From positions 105,243 through 169,242 of the forward strand of contig CAZCOG010000006.1 of assembly GCA_964500445.1 (NCBI GenBank): a DNA stretch of 64,000 nucleotides. Direction: 5' to 3'. The stretch is from Persicitalea sp964500445 (GTDB lineage Bacteria > Bacteroidota > Bacteroidia > Cytophagales > Spirosomataceae). The translations under genes and the position numbers were made by a program. The notes under the pieces were generated by a model. The model was not told where the DNA came from. It searched no databases and worked only from the letters and a program-made list of their open reading frames with translations. Position 1 is the stretch's first letter. Each line of letters starts with the position of its first letter. Positions 42,231 through 49,719 of this stretch are shown piece by piece.

Positions 42231-43625
42231 TCAATGCTTTATCGGCGCGATTTCTTCAAAGGATTTTTTCTGCAATAACGCATACTCCCAATTTGGAGAA
42301 ATGGCTTCGGACCCGGCCCGATCTTCAAAAACGGGTTCCACTTCTTTTTCCCGGTACTTGTTCACCCCCACCATAACTTTTCCATTTTGGTATTCCGCCA
42401 TTTTGGTATTCCAGGAGCGTTCGAGGCTATTCTGAATAATACTTTCTTCAAAGGCTTTGGGCAAACCGCCTTCCTGCTCTATTGCCAATATGAGATTCCA
42501 GGCAGCTTCGGACAGTTTTATCGTGAGCATCTCCAGATAATAAGTACCGGCCGCCGGGTCGGCTACTTTGTCGAGATAGCTTTCGTTTTTCAAAACCAAA
42601 GAAATATTCCGCGCTACTCGTTCAGAAAACTCACTGTCTGACTCCACAAATTCAGCATCGTAGGGTAAAGTACTCAGCGCGTCGCAACCACCCATCACGG
42701 CACTCATAGCCTCTGACGTATGGCGCACGATATTATTATGCGGAGAGTGGGCCGATTGATACAGCCGTGAACTTTGCGCCTGAATAAAGGGCTGGCATAG
42801 TTTGTCGGGTAGTTCGTAAACGCGGGTAATTTTTCTGTACAGGTACCTTAACGCCCTCAGTTTGGCAATTTCAGTCAGGTAATCGGTACCGATCGAGATA
42901 GAAAACACAAATCGGCTAGCCGCCAGCAGTGGCGCAACGCCGCGTTCGGTCAGTTCATCCATATAGGTAACGAAAGACGCCAGAGTATAGGCCAGCTCTT
43001 GTACGGTATCGCCCCCCGCTTCGTGAAACAGATGACTCTCTACTTTGTACGAATGAAACTCGCGCATGGCTCTGGTCAGCGCTATACCTTCCGCAATGGC
43101 GTCGAAAGCAGTACTGTATCCTTTCCCCGTTCGCATCCAGTCGGCCAATGGGTCGTATACGATTCCTCCTTTCAGGTAATAGCTCGATCCCTTCGTGAGT
43201 TCTTTGATGATGTCAGGCGCAGATTCCGGCGAGTCCAAGAAAACGGGTGTATCGGTCAGGCGGATCGTGTGCAGAGTTTTTACCAGTTCCAGGTGAACGA
43301 TTGGAGTTTCGCCGCACTCAAGCCACACGGCATCGGCCCCGCGTTCAAGCTGGCGCAGAATATGCAGATTAGTATCGGTGGGCGTGCGGAAAAGTACCAC
43401 GGGGACCGTCAGCCAGCCGGGTATCTGTCTCTGGGCATTCTGGATTTCCAGGTGATCAGCCTTATTTTCCAGGTCTTCCGCCACGTAATAAGGCTCCATC
43501 TCCACGGATTCTGTTACCTGGTGCAGCACATCTTCGTAGGAGCGTCCTTTTAGCTCCTTTTCCAGCTGACTGCGCCAAACTAGCTTATCGGTTCTGGGAA
43601 ATTCGGCAAAAAATGAAGGCTCCAT
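42231..43625 (-). CDS. mutA: Methylmalonyl-CoA mutase, small subunit
   Basis: 464 aa from ATG 43625; a start at 43673 would overlap the promoter. It shows the degenerate mutase barrel (FFAEFPRTDKLVWRSQLEKE at the start, SPHNNIVRHTSEAMSAVMGG near 300 and VADPAAGTYYLEMLTIKL near 355). Small subunits of Propionibacterium and Bacteroides type are usually over 600 aa with a non-functional B12-binding-like domain at the end; that domain is absent here. The protein has no catalytic B12 site and serves as a structural partner to MutB. Confidence 0.92.
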   Translation of the reverse strand: MEPSFFAEFPRTDKLVWRSQLEKELKGRSYEDVLHQVTESVEMEPYYVAEDLENKADHLEIQNAQRQIPGWLTVPVVLFRTPTDTNLHILRQLERGADAVWLECGETPIVHLELVKTLHTIRLTDTPVFLDSPESAPDIIKELTKGSSYYLKGGIVYDPLADWMRTGKGYSTAFDAIAEGIALTRAMREFHSYKVESHLFHEAGGDTVQELAYTLASFVTYMDELTERGVAPLLAASRFVFSISIGTDYLTEIAKLRALRYLYRKITRVYELPDKLCQPFIQAQSSRLYQSAHSPHNNIVRHTSEAMSAVMGGCDALSTLPYDAEFVESDSEFSERVARNISLVLKNESYLDKVADPAAGTYYLEMLTIKLSEAAWNLILAIEQEGGLPKAFEESIIQNSLERSWNTKMAEYQNGKVMVGVNKYREKEVEPVFEDRAGSEAISPNWEYALLQKKSFEEIAPIKH

Positions 43626-43670
43626 ACAAAAAAAATTTAATAAAAAACAGGTCCTTTTTTTCGAGTTAAA

Positions 43671-43678
43671 CAAAGCTA
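43671..43678 (-). promoter_or_regulatory. -7 promoter element for mutA-mutB
   Basis: Minus strand reads TAGCTTTG, an exact TAnnTTTG match, identical to the rnpB element. It would start transcription near 43664, about 40 bases before the mutA ATG at 43625. Confidence 0.55.
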
Positions 43679-43839
43679 CGAATTTGATATTACATTTTTT
43701 TTATCGCTGAATAGGCCAATTTCCGTTTGTCCTTTTAGGGTATTGTACTTTTCCGCTAGATTACGCGAGCGGTTTGATTTACGAAAATTTTGGTGGTAAT
43801 TTCAGGAGCAATTTTCAAGGTACAGCCCAAGCATTTTGC

Positions 43840-43847
43840 TACCTTTG
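43840..43847 (+). promoter_or_regulatory. -7 promoter element for dnaA
   Basis: TACCTTTG, an exact match to TAnnTTTG and to the elements at 2555 and 13243. It predicts a start near 43854 and a leader of about 13 bases to the ATG at 43867, which rules out the longer open frame from 43774. Confidence 0.6.
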
Positions 43848-43866
43848 CCTCCCCCGAAAATCGACG

Positions 43867-45318
43867 ATGACACCAAATCAACTAAACTTCACCTTGGAAA
43901 GAGTGCCCCCTCCGCGCGAAGTGGACATTGTATGGGAAAAATGCCTTCGGATTATCCGAGAGAGTATTCCTGCACAAAGTTTTCAAACGTGGTTTGAGCC
44001 AATCCGACCTTTCAAGCTGAACGACAAGGTGTTGACGATTCAGGTACCTAGCCAGTTTTTCTATGAGTGGCTGGAAGATAACTACGTGCATTTACTGCGG
44101 CAGGCGCTGGATTATTCGCTGGGGCGCGAAGGAATGCTGGAATATTCGATCATCGTGGACCCCGGTACTGAGCGCCACCAGCCGCTGACGGTTAGCATGC
44201 CGACGGTCAAAACGCCGCAAAATTCCCGTCCCGACAATTTCCAGAACGATCCCCGGCTCAATTCCACGCCGCCCAAAGATCAGGATTCGCTGCAGCTCGA
44301 TACTTACCTGAACCAAGGCTACTCCTTTGATAATTTTATCGAGGGCGACTGCAATCGCCTGGCCCGCTCGGCGGGGTTTGCCGTGGCGCAAAGGCCTGGC
44401 CTGACTTCCTTTAATCCACTGATGGTGTACGGTAGTGTGGGTCTGGGCAAGACACACCTGGTACAGGCCATTGGTAACTACATCCGAAATCACTACGACG
44501 ATAAGGTAGTGATGTACGTGTCGTCGGAGAAGTTCACGAATCAGTTCATCAATTCGATCCGCAACAATGTACTACAGGAGTTCAACGACTTCTACATGAA
44601 GGTGGACGTGCTGGTGATCGACGATGTACAGTTTTTATCGGGTAAGGAGAAAACGCAGGATACTTTCTTCCATATTTTCAACCACCTGCACCAACTGGGC
44701 AAGCAAATAATCATGACCAGTGACCGCCCGCCGCGTGAGTTGGAAGGCTTGCAGGATCGTCTGCTCTCACGCTTTAAGTGGGGACTTACGGCGGACTTGC
44801 AGACACCCGATTTCGAGACGCGCATCGCCATTATTCAGAAAAAACTGCAGGCCGAAGGAATTTTCATCGACAGTGAGGTGATCGAGTACGTGGCCCACAG
44901 CGTCAATTCCAACGTACGGGAACTCGAAGGGGTACTTGTGTCGCTCATGGCCCAGGCTTCGCTCACGCGGCGCACCATCGACGTGGAGCTGGCCAAGAAC
45001 ACGCTCAAGAATATCGTGATGAACGAGGAAAAGGAAGTGACCATCGACACGATTCAGGAGATCGTAGCGGATCATTTCGAAATCGCCATCGCCGATATGA
45101 AGAGTAAAAGCCGCAAGAAGGAGAATGTCTACCCGCGCCAACTGGCCATGTTCCTGGCCAAAGAATATACCGACCTGCCGCTCAAATCTATTGGCTATCA
45201 CTTCGGCGGCCGCGACCACAGCACGGTAATTCACTCCATCCAGAGTATCAACGAGCTGATGGGCAGTGACCCTGACGTGGATGAAACCGTACAGAAACTC
45301 CGCAGCTACTTTAAGTAA
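43867..45318 (+). CDS. dnaA: Chromosomal replication initiator DnaA
   Basis: 483 aa. Domain I (about 15-95) has the DnaA N-terminal fold (WEKCLRIIRESIPAQSFQTW), domain II is a short polar linker (about 105-150), and domain III has Walker A GSVGLGKT (189-196) and Walker B VLVIDDVQFL (about 250). Domain IV holds the DNA-binding signature GGRDHSTVIHS near 450-460. It opens the origin by binding DnaA boxes. The gene is divergent from mutA and followed at 2 bases by a GNAT-like gene. No dnaN or recF is adjacent, and no DnaA-box cluster is visible nearby. Confidence 0.98.
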   Translation: MTPNQLNFTLERVPPPREVDIVWEKCLRIIRESIPAQSFQTWFEPIRPFKLNDKVLTIQVPSQFFYEWLEDNYVHLLRQALDYSLGREGMLEYSIIVDPGTERHQPLTVSMPTVKTPQNSRPDNFQNDPRLNSTPPKDQDSLQLDTYLNQGYSFDNFIEGDCNRLARSAGFAVAQRPGLTSFNPLMVYGSVGLGKTHLVQAIGNYIRNHYDDKVVMYVSSEKFTNQFINSIRNNVLQEFNDFYMKVDVLVIDDVQFLSGKEKTQDTFFHIFNHLHQLGKQIIMTSDRPPRELEGLQDRLLSRFKWGLTADLQTPDFETRIAIIQKKLQAEGIFIDSEVIEYVAHSVNSNVRELEGVLVSLMAQASLTRRTIDVELAKNTLKNIVMNEEKEVTIDTIQEIVADHFEIAIADMKSKSRKKENVYPRQLAMFLAKEYTDLPLKSIGYHFGGRDHSTVIHSIQSINELMGSDPDVDETVQKLRSYFK

Positions 45319-45319
45319 A

Positions 45320-46297
45320 GTGCAACCGCCCGCTTTACTACAACGCCACCAAATCGACGACCAAGCCTGGAATGCCCTGATCGAACGTTCAATGAACCCG
45401 GTCATCTATGCTTATACCTGGTACCTGGACTGCGTCTCGCCCGGTTGGCAATGCCTGGTTTGGCCTTCGGCTCGTAGCTATGAGATCGTGATGCCCTTGC
45501 CCGTCAGGAAAAAGTGGGGTTGGACGGTCGTGCAGCAGCCGTTGTTTTGTCAATATCTCGGTTTGTTTTCGGAAGCTGAAATTTCACAAGAAGCAACGGC
45601 TGCCTTTTTGAAAAGCCTGAGTCGCCATTTCGCCTACATTTCCAGCTATGATTTCCATCCCCGGAACACGCCGCTTCTGCGAAAAATAATTTACACCCTA
45701 CCCGATTTTGAAATAAAAGAAAAAACCACGCATTGGTTGAACCTGAATATTCCTTACCCAAAAGTGGCTGCTCACTACAATAGTGATCGAAGGAATAATT
45801 TGAAAAAATCCAAAAAGTACCGTTGGGAGTGGATTGAATCCCGGGATGCCGAGCCATTGATTACGCTTTTCCGAAAAAATCATGCTCCTGAAATCAAGAA
45901 TGTAAAGGAAAACGCTTACCAGCTGTTACGAGACCTGTCAGTTCTGGTACTTGAAAAGGAATCAGGCATCATCTGTTACGCGAGTATTGGCCCGGAAATT
46001 CACGCGGGAGTTATGGTTTTAGAAAAAAACGGCAGGGGAATCTATATTTTTAATGCCGCTGATGCGGTAGGGCGCACAGGAAATGCCCGCACTTTTCTGC
46101 TCGATCAGTATTTCAGGGAAGCCGCCGGGCAATTACAAACCTTTGATTTTGAAAGTCCCGAAGTAGAAAGTATTTCTGCTTTCTACGAAAGTTTTGGGGC
46201 GGAGAAGCAGCCATTTTTTTCCATCAAAAAAAATAAGCTGCCGTTTCCGCTGCGGCAGCTTCAAAATTTCAGAAAATGGTTTTTGACCAAGGGGTAA
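45320..46297 (+). CDS. GNAT/FemAB-like acyltransferase, hypothetical
   Basis: 325 aa if it starts at GTG 45320, two bases after the dnaA stop; a longer frame begins inside dnaA. The protein resembles the FemAB/GNAT-type proteins of Bacteroidota: an N-terminal part with YAYTWYLDCVSPGWQCLVWP and a second half with the hinge RRNNLKKSKKY (about 155) and IYIFNAADAVGRTGNARTFL (about 252-271), where acyl-CoA or aminoacyl-tRNA would bind. The substrate is unknown. It is probably cotranscribed with dnaA. Confidence 0.75.
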   Translation: MQPPALLQRHQIDDQAWNALIERSMNPVIYAYTWYLDCVSPGWQCLVWPSARSYEIVMPLPVRKKWGWTVVQQPLFCQYLGLFSEAEISQEATAAFLKSLSRHFAYISSYDFHPRNTPLLRKIIYTLPDFEIKEKTTHWLNLNIPYPKVAAHYNSDRRNNLKKSKKYRWEWIESRDAEPLITLFRKNHAPEIKNVKENAYQLLRDLSVLVLEKESGIICYASIGPEIHAGVMVLEKNGRGIYIFNAADAVGRTGNARTFLLDQYFREAAGQLQTFDFESPEVESISAFYESFGAEKQPFFSIKKNKLPFPLRQLQNFRKWFLTKG

Positions 46298-46342
46298 ATT
46301 AGCAGATCCTTCTGGCTAAACATTGCCGGCCAACGCAGATTC

Positions 46343-47167
46343 TTACATCCAATTCATCTCGCTCTGCAGACCTTTAAAGCTTTTCAAATCCATATCCAAT
46401 GAGCCGATCCACAGGTCCACTTCCACTTTCACAGGTACTTTGTTGGCATCATCCGATACCCAAATATTGATGGATTCTTCGCCTTTAAAAAATTTGTTAT
46501 TGGGCATAATCGGATTCAGTTTCAGTACTTTAATCCGGCCAAACTTAGTCTTGATTTCATCCTTACCACGGTACCTGACCTTCATCGGAAAGACTTCGCC
46601 GCCAAAAAACGTCGGCACCTCAATCATCTGCCCCACGCTCATCCGGTCGAAATTCAAAGTGCGCAGATAATAATACCCGCTGATAACGTCGTGGATATTA
46701 TTGGGTACTTTAAAGGACTTTTTCTCGTCCTTTACGCTGGAATAGACCACATTGCTGCCGTGGTTAAACAGAACGGTTTCTTCCTTGCGGTATTTGCCTT
46801 CTTCTATTTCCTGCTTGAACATTTGCGGCAGGATAGCCGAGGTGTCGATGTAAGAACGCCACTGATCGCGTACCCGCGAAACGAGGTCGAAAGCCCCGAC
46901 AGTACGGCCAAATACATTGACGCGGTAGCAGGGGCGATTGTTTACATTCACAATAGAATTACTAACGTCAACCCGGGCTTCGGCCGCATTAATGAAGCCG
47001 TAGTGAACACGGTACTCCAGCCTCTCGCCCCTGCCAAAACTATCATTCGGGATCTGGCGGTAGCGGTCCAGTGATTGGGGATCGACAGCCCGGAAAGCGG
47101 TGATTCCCAGGACGACAATGAATACTGCTAATAACGATAAGGTGACTCTTTTGAGGTTGTGTTTCAT
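46343..47167 (-). CDS. DUF3108 family protein
   Basis: 274 aa with an N-terminal signal or anchor (VTLSLLAVFIVVLGITAF, 8-25). The DUF3108 motifs are ERLEYRVHYGFINAAEARVD (about 48-67) and KVRYRGKDEIKTKFGRIKV (about 196-214), then VSDDANKVPVKVEVDLWIGS near the end. The family is periplasmic and of unknown function; the fold is thought to be a beta barrel like lipoprotein carriers. The gene lies 24 bases after the aminopeptidase gene and may be in one operon with it. Confidence 0.85.
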   Translation of the reverse strand: MKHNLKRVTLSLLAVFIVVLGITAFRAVDPQSLDRYRQIPNDSFGRGERLEYRVHYGFINAAEARVDVSNSIVNVNNRPCYRVNVFGRTVGAFDLVSRVRDQWRSYIDTSAILPQMFKQEIEEGKYRKEETVLFNHGSNVVYSSVKDEKKSFKVPNNIHDVISGYYYLRTLNFDRMSVGQMIEVPTFFGGEVFPMKVRYRGKDEIKTKFGRIKVLKLNPIMPNNKFFKGEESINIWVSDDANKVPVKVEVDLWIGSLDMDLKSFKGLQSEMNWM

Positions 47168-47191
47168 CTTTTCTTGGCTAATGATGGCCTT

Positions 47192-48265
47192 CTACAAAGA
47201 GGGATATTTCTCTTTCAGATAAGCCATGTATTTCTTGAAATCGCCGCCAAACTTATTTACAAACTCCCGGCGGAATTCATTCTGCTTGGATTTATAGGTC
47301 TTATACCCAACAAAATACGCGTTATTGGGCAATTTGGTTTCCGGCTTAGCGGGAACACGGCGGGTAGTGTCGGCCCGGCTGGTGCTGTCCGCACCACTAC
47401 TGAACGACACCCTTCCGCCGAGTAGTGTATCGGCGGAATTGACTATACGACGGATCAAATTCCTTTTCAGCGTATCTTTTCGTATTTCCACTTTCTGGTC
47501 GGTAAAAGTCGCGTACAGGCTATCAAGCTGGGTTGCTCCGCGCAACACATGTTGGGCATAGGCATCATTATATTTTTTGGAAAACTCGTATTTCCTGAGT
47601 TGCTCCGAGTCCGCACCGTACTTCTGGGTCAGGAAGCGCACCGCGCCCCAGTCTCCGACAAAGCTGGCCAGGTTCTCGTTCAATTCAAGATTGCCTTTGA
47701 CAAAAAGCGTACCGTGCGTCAGTTCGTGCAGAATCAGGTTGGCCAAACTACCCTCAGAACGGTAGAGCATGCTGGATAAAATCGGATCTTTAAGATATCC
47801 CAATGTAGACCAGGCCGATACCTGATTGATATCGGTATCGTAGCCTTCTTTTATCAGGGTACTTTCTTCGGCTTTGGCTTTATCTTCATCAAAAAAACCT
47901 TTATAAGGAAAGGTACCAATAATAGGAAACTTCCATTCCTTCGCTTCCAGCTCATAACGCGGCGCGGCGGTTATGACCCACAGAATCGGCTTACCGTGCT
48001 GGTCGTAAAAGGATGTGTAGTTGTCCGACGGGTTCAACCCGAGCGAGTCCACACCATACTGCTTGATTTCCTCGATCAGTCGAATCCTATCCTTCAACGA
48101 ATCGGGCATGCTGGGGCTTTCCAGTACATCTTCCACGTCAGCTACTTTCATGAGAATACTGATTTGGCCCGAAGCCTGCATCCAGCCATACCGGAGTTCG
48201 TCGCGATAAAAAAGCGCAACTAATAATATTATAATTAAGGCCCAGAAGGCGAGTTTTTTGAGCAT
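47192..48265 (-). CDS. Predicted zinc aminopeptidase (COG4324)
   Basis: 357 aa from ATG 48265, which begins directly with a membrane helix (KKLAFWALIIILLVALFY). An upstream GTG at 48304 would add 13 residues. The zinc site is HELTH in NLILHELTHGTLFVKG (about 175-190), with the third ligand probably Glu in NENLASFVGDWGA. The motif SAWSTLGYLKDPILSSMLYR upstream is typical of the family. It is probably anchored in the inner membrane with the catalytic part in the periplasm. The substrate is unknown. Confidence 0.88.
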   Translation of the reverse strand: MLKKLAFWALIIILLVALFYRDELRYGWMQASGQISILMKVADVEDVLESPSMPDSLKDRIRLIEEIKQYGVDSLGLNPSDNYTSFYDQHGKPILWVITAAPRYELEAKEWKFPIIGTFPYKGFFDEDKAKAEESTLIKEGYDTDINQVSAWSTLGYLKDPILSSMLYRSEGSLANLILHELTHGTLFVKGNLELNENLASFVGDWGAVRFLTQKYGADSEQLRKYEFSKKYNDAYAQHVLRGATQLDSLYATFTDQKVEIRKDTLKRNLIRRIVNSADTLLGGRVSFSSGADSTSRADTTRRVPAKPETKLPNNAYFVGYKTYKSKQNEFRREFVNKFGGDFKKYMAYLKEKYPSL

Positions 48266-48464
48266 AGAATTTTGGTTGGCCCTGCCCGCAGCTTGTTTGC
48301 TCACGGTTATTCGAGGGACTTTGTGTGTCTGGGTTTAACAACGCGAAACAACTAAAAATTACCGGGATGCCCGCAAGATTCAAAAACTATTGACTATGAT
48401 ATAAAAATCAATTGCCTATGTCAATAATTAAACATATATTTACACCATAATTCAATTACAAGAA

Positions 48465-48497
48465 AAAGGCGGTTAAAGCTTATCTTTCGCCGCCTTT
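48465..48497. terminator. Hairpin in the recA leader
   Basis: AAAGGCGG (48465-48472) pairs with CCGCCTTT (48490-48497), with inner pairs AAAG/CTTT. It lies 35 bases before the recA ATG. On the plus strand the T run is broken, and on the minus strand it is followed by TTTTTCTT, so it could terminate antisense transcription or shape the recA leader. Confidence 0.55.
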
Positions 48498-48531
48498 ATT
48501 CTGTTCTTAACAAACTTCTCAAATACTCCTT

Positions 48532-49614
48532 ATGGCACAAGCAAGTGATGCAGACAGCAAAATGAAAGCGCTGCAGACTACCCTAGAAAAATTAGACAAA
48601 ACTTACGGCAAAGGCACCGTCATGCGCCTGAGTGACAGCAAAGTACTGGACGTCCCGACAATTTCGACGGGTTCGCTCGGTTTGGATCTGGCACTGGGAA
48701 TTGGCGGCATGCCCCGGGGCCGGGTTGTTGAAATTTACGGCCCTGAAGCCTCCGGTAAAACTACCCTAGCCATGCATTGCATTGCCGAAGCTCAGAAAAA
48801 AGGCGGCCTGGCTGCTATCGTGGACGCCGAACACGCTTTCGACCGTTCCTACGCCGAGAAGCTGGGCATTGATACAAAAAACCTGCTTATCTCGCAGCCT
48901 GACAGCGGTGAACAGGCTCTCGAAATTACCGAGCACCTCATCAGTAGCGGTGCTTTGGACATTATCGTTATCGACTCCGTAGCAGCTCTTGTTCCTCGGG
49001 CAGAGCTTGAAGGCGAAATGGGCGACAGCAAGATGGGCTTACAGGCTCGTCTGATGTCACAGGCACTGCGAAAGCTGACCGGCATTATTAACAAAACAGG
49101 TTGCTGCTGTATTTTCATCAACCAGCTTCGTGAGAAAATAGGTGTCATGTTTGGTAACCCCGAAACGACGACGGGTGGTAATGCCTTGAAGTACTATTGT
49201 TCCGTGCGGCTGGATATCCGGCGTGTAGGTGCTATCAAGGAGAGCGCCGATAACATTCTCGGTAACCGCACCCGGGTGAAAGTTGTGAAAAACAAACTCG
49301 CGCCTCCTTTCAAGGTGATCGAGTTCGACATTATGTACGGTGAAGGCATTTCCAAGGCAGGCGAAATCATCGATCTGGCGGTAGAACTGGACATCGTTAA
49401 GAAGTCGGGTTCGTGGTTCAGCTACGACGGCAATCGTCTGGGACAGGGTCGCGATGCGGTCAAGACGCTTATTAAAGACAATCCCGAATTGATGGAGGAA
49501 CTCGAAACCAAAATAAAAGCCAAGGTCAGTGGCGATCCCGAAGCCCTGGAAGATATGAGTGAACCCAACGAAGACGCCAAAGAATCAGCCAAAGTGGTCG
49601 ACAAGGTAGTGTAG
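48532..49614 (+). CDS. recA: Recombinase RecA
   Basis: 360 aa, normal length. Walker A GPEASGKT is at 70-77, Walker B IIVIDSVAAL near 145, and the L2 region has GNPETTTGGNALKYY near 205. The C-terminal domain ends in an acidic tail. RecA forms the ssDNA filament for recombination and SOS. No SOS box of a known type is visible upstream, and the upstream region holds a hairpin. A strong two-way terminator follows. Confidence 0.98.
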   Translation: MAQASDADSKMKALQTTLEKLDKTYGKGTVMRLSDSKVLDVPTISTGSLGLDLALGIGGMPRGRVVEIYGPEASGKTTLAMHCIAEAQKKGGLAAIVDAEHAFDRSYAEKLGIDTKNLLISQPDSGEQALEITEHLISSGALDIIVIDSVAALVPRAELEGEMGDSKMGLQARLMSQALRKLTGIINKTGCCCIFINQLREKIGVMFGNPETTTGGNALKYYCSVRLDIRRVGAIKESADNILGNRTRVKVVKNKLAPPFKVIEFDIMYGEGISKAGEIIDLAVELDIVKKSGSWFSYDGNRLGQGRDAVKTLIKDNPELMEELETKIKAKVSGDPEALEDMSEPNEDAKESAKVVDKVV

Positions 49615-49630
49615 CCGTTGAGGTACCCAA

Positions 49631-49678
49631 TACCGAACAAAAAAGCCCCGCAAAATTGCGGGGCTTTTTTGTTCGGTA
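49631..49678. terminator. Bidirectional terminator between recA and the AAA gene
   Basis: A 23-bp perfect inverted repeat (49631-49653 with 49656-49678) around a 2-base AA centre, with GC core GCCCCGCAA and flanking A6/T6 runs. It serves both the plus-strand recA and the convergent minus-strand gene at 49720. Confidence 0.95.
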
Positions 49679-49719
49679 AAGAAATTTATAATTGCCAAAG
49701 GCTGACAGCCGAAAACTAC

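Noticed and set aside
43626..43866. Possible oriC next to dnaA
   Set aside because: No group of TTATCCACA-like boxes and no AT-rich 13-mers were found. Single near matches, such as TTATCCACT near 6976, occur in the repeat-rich leaders and elsewhere and are not clustered.
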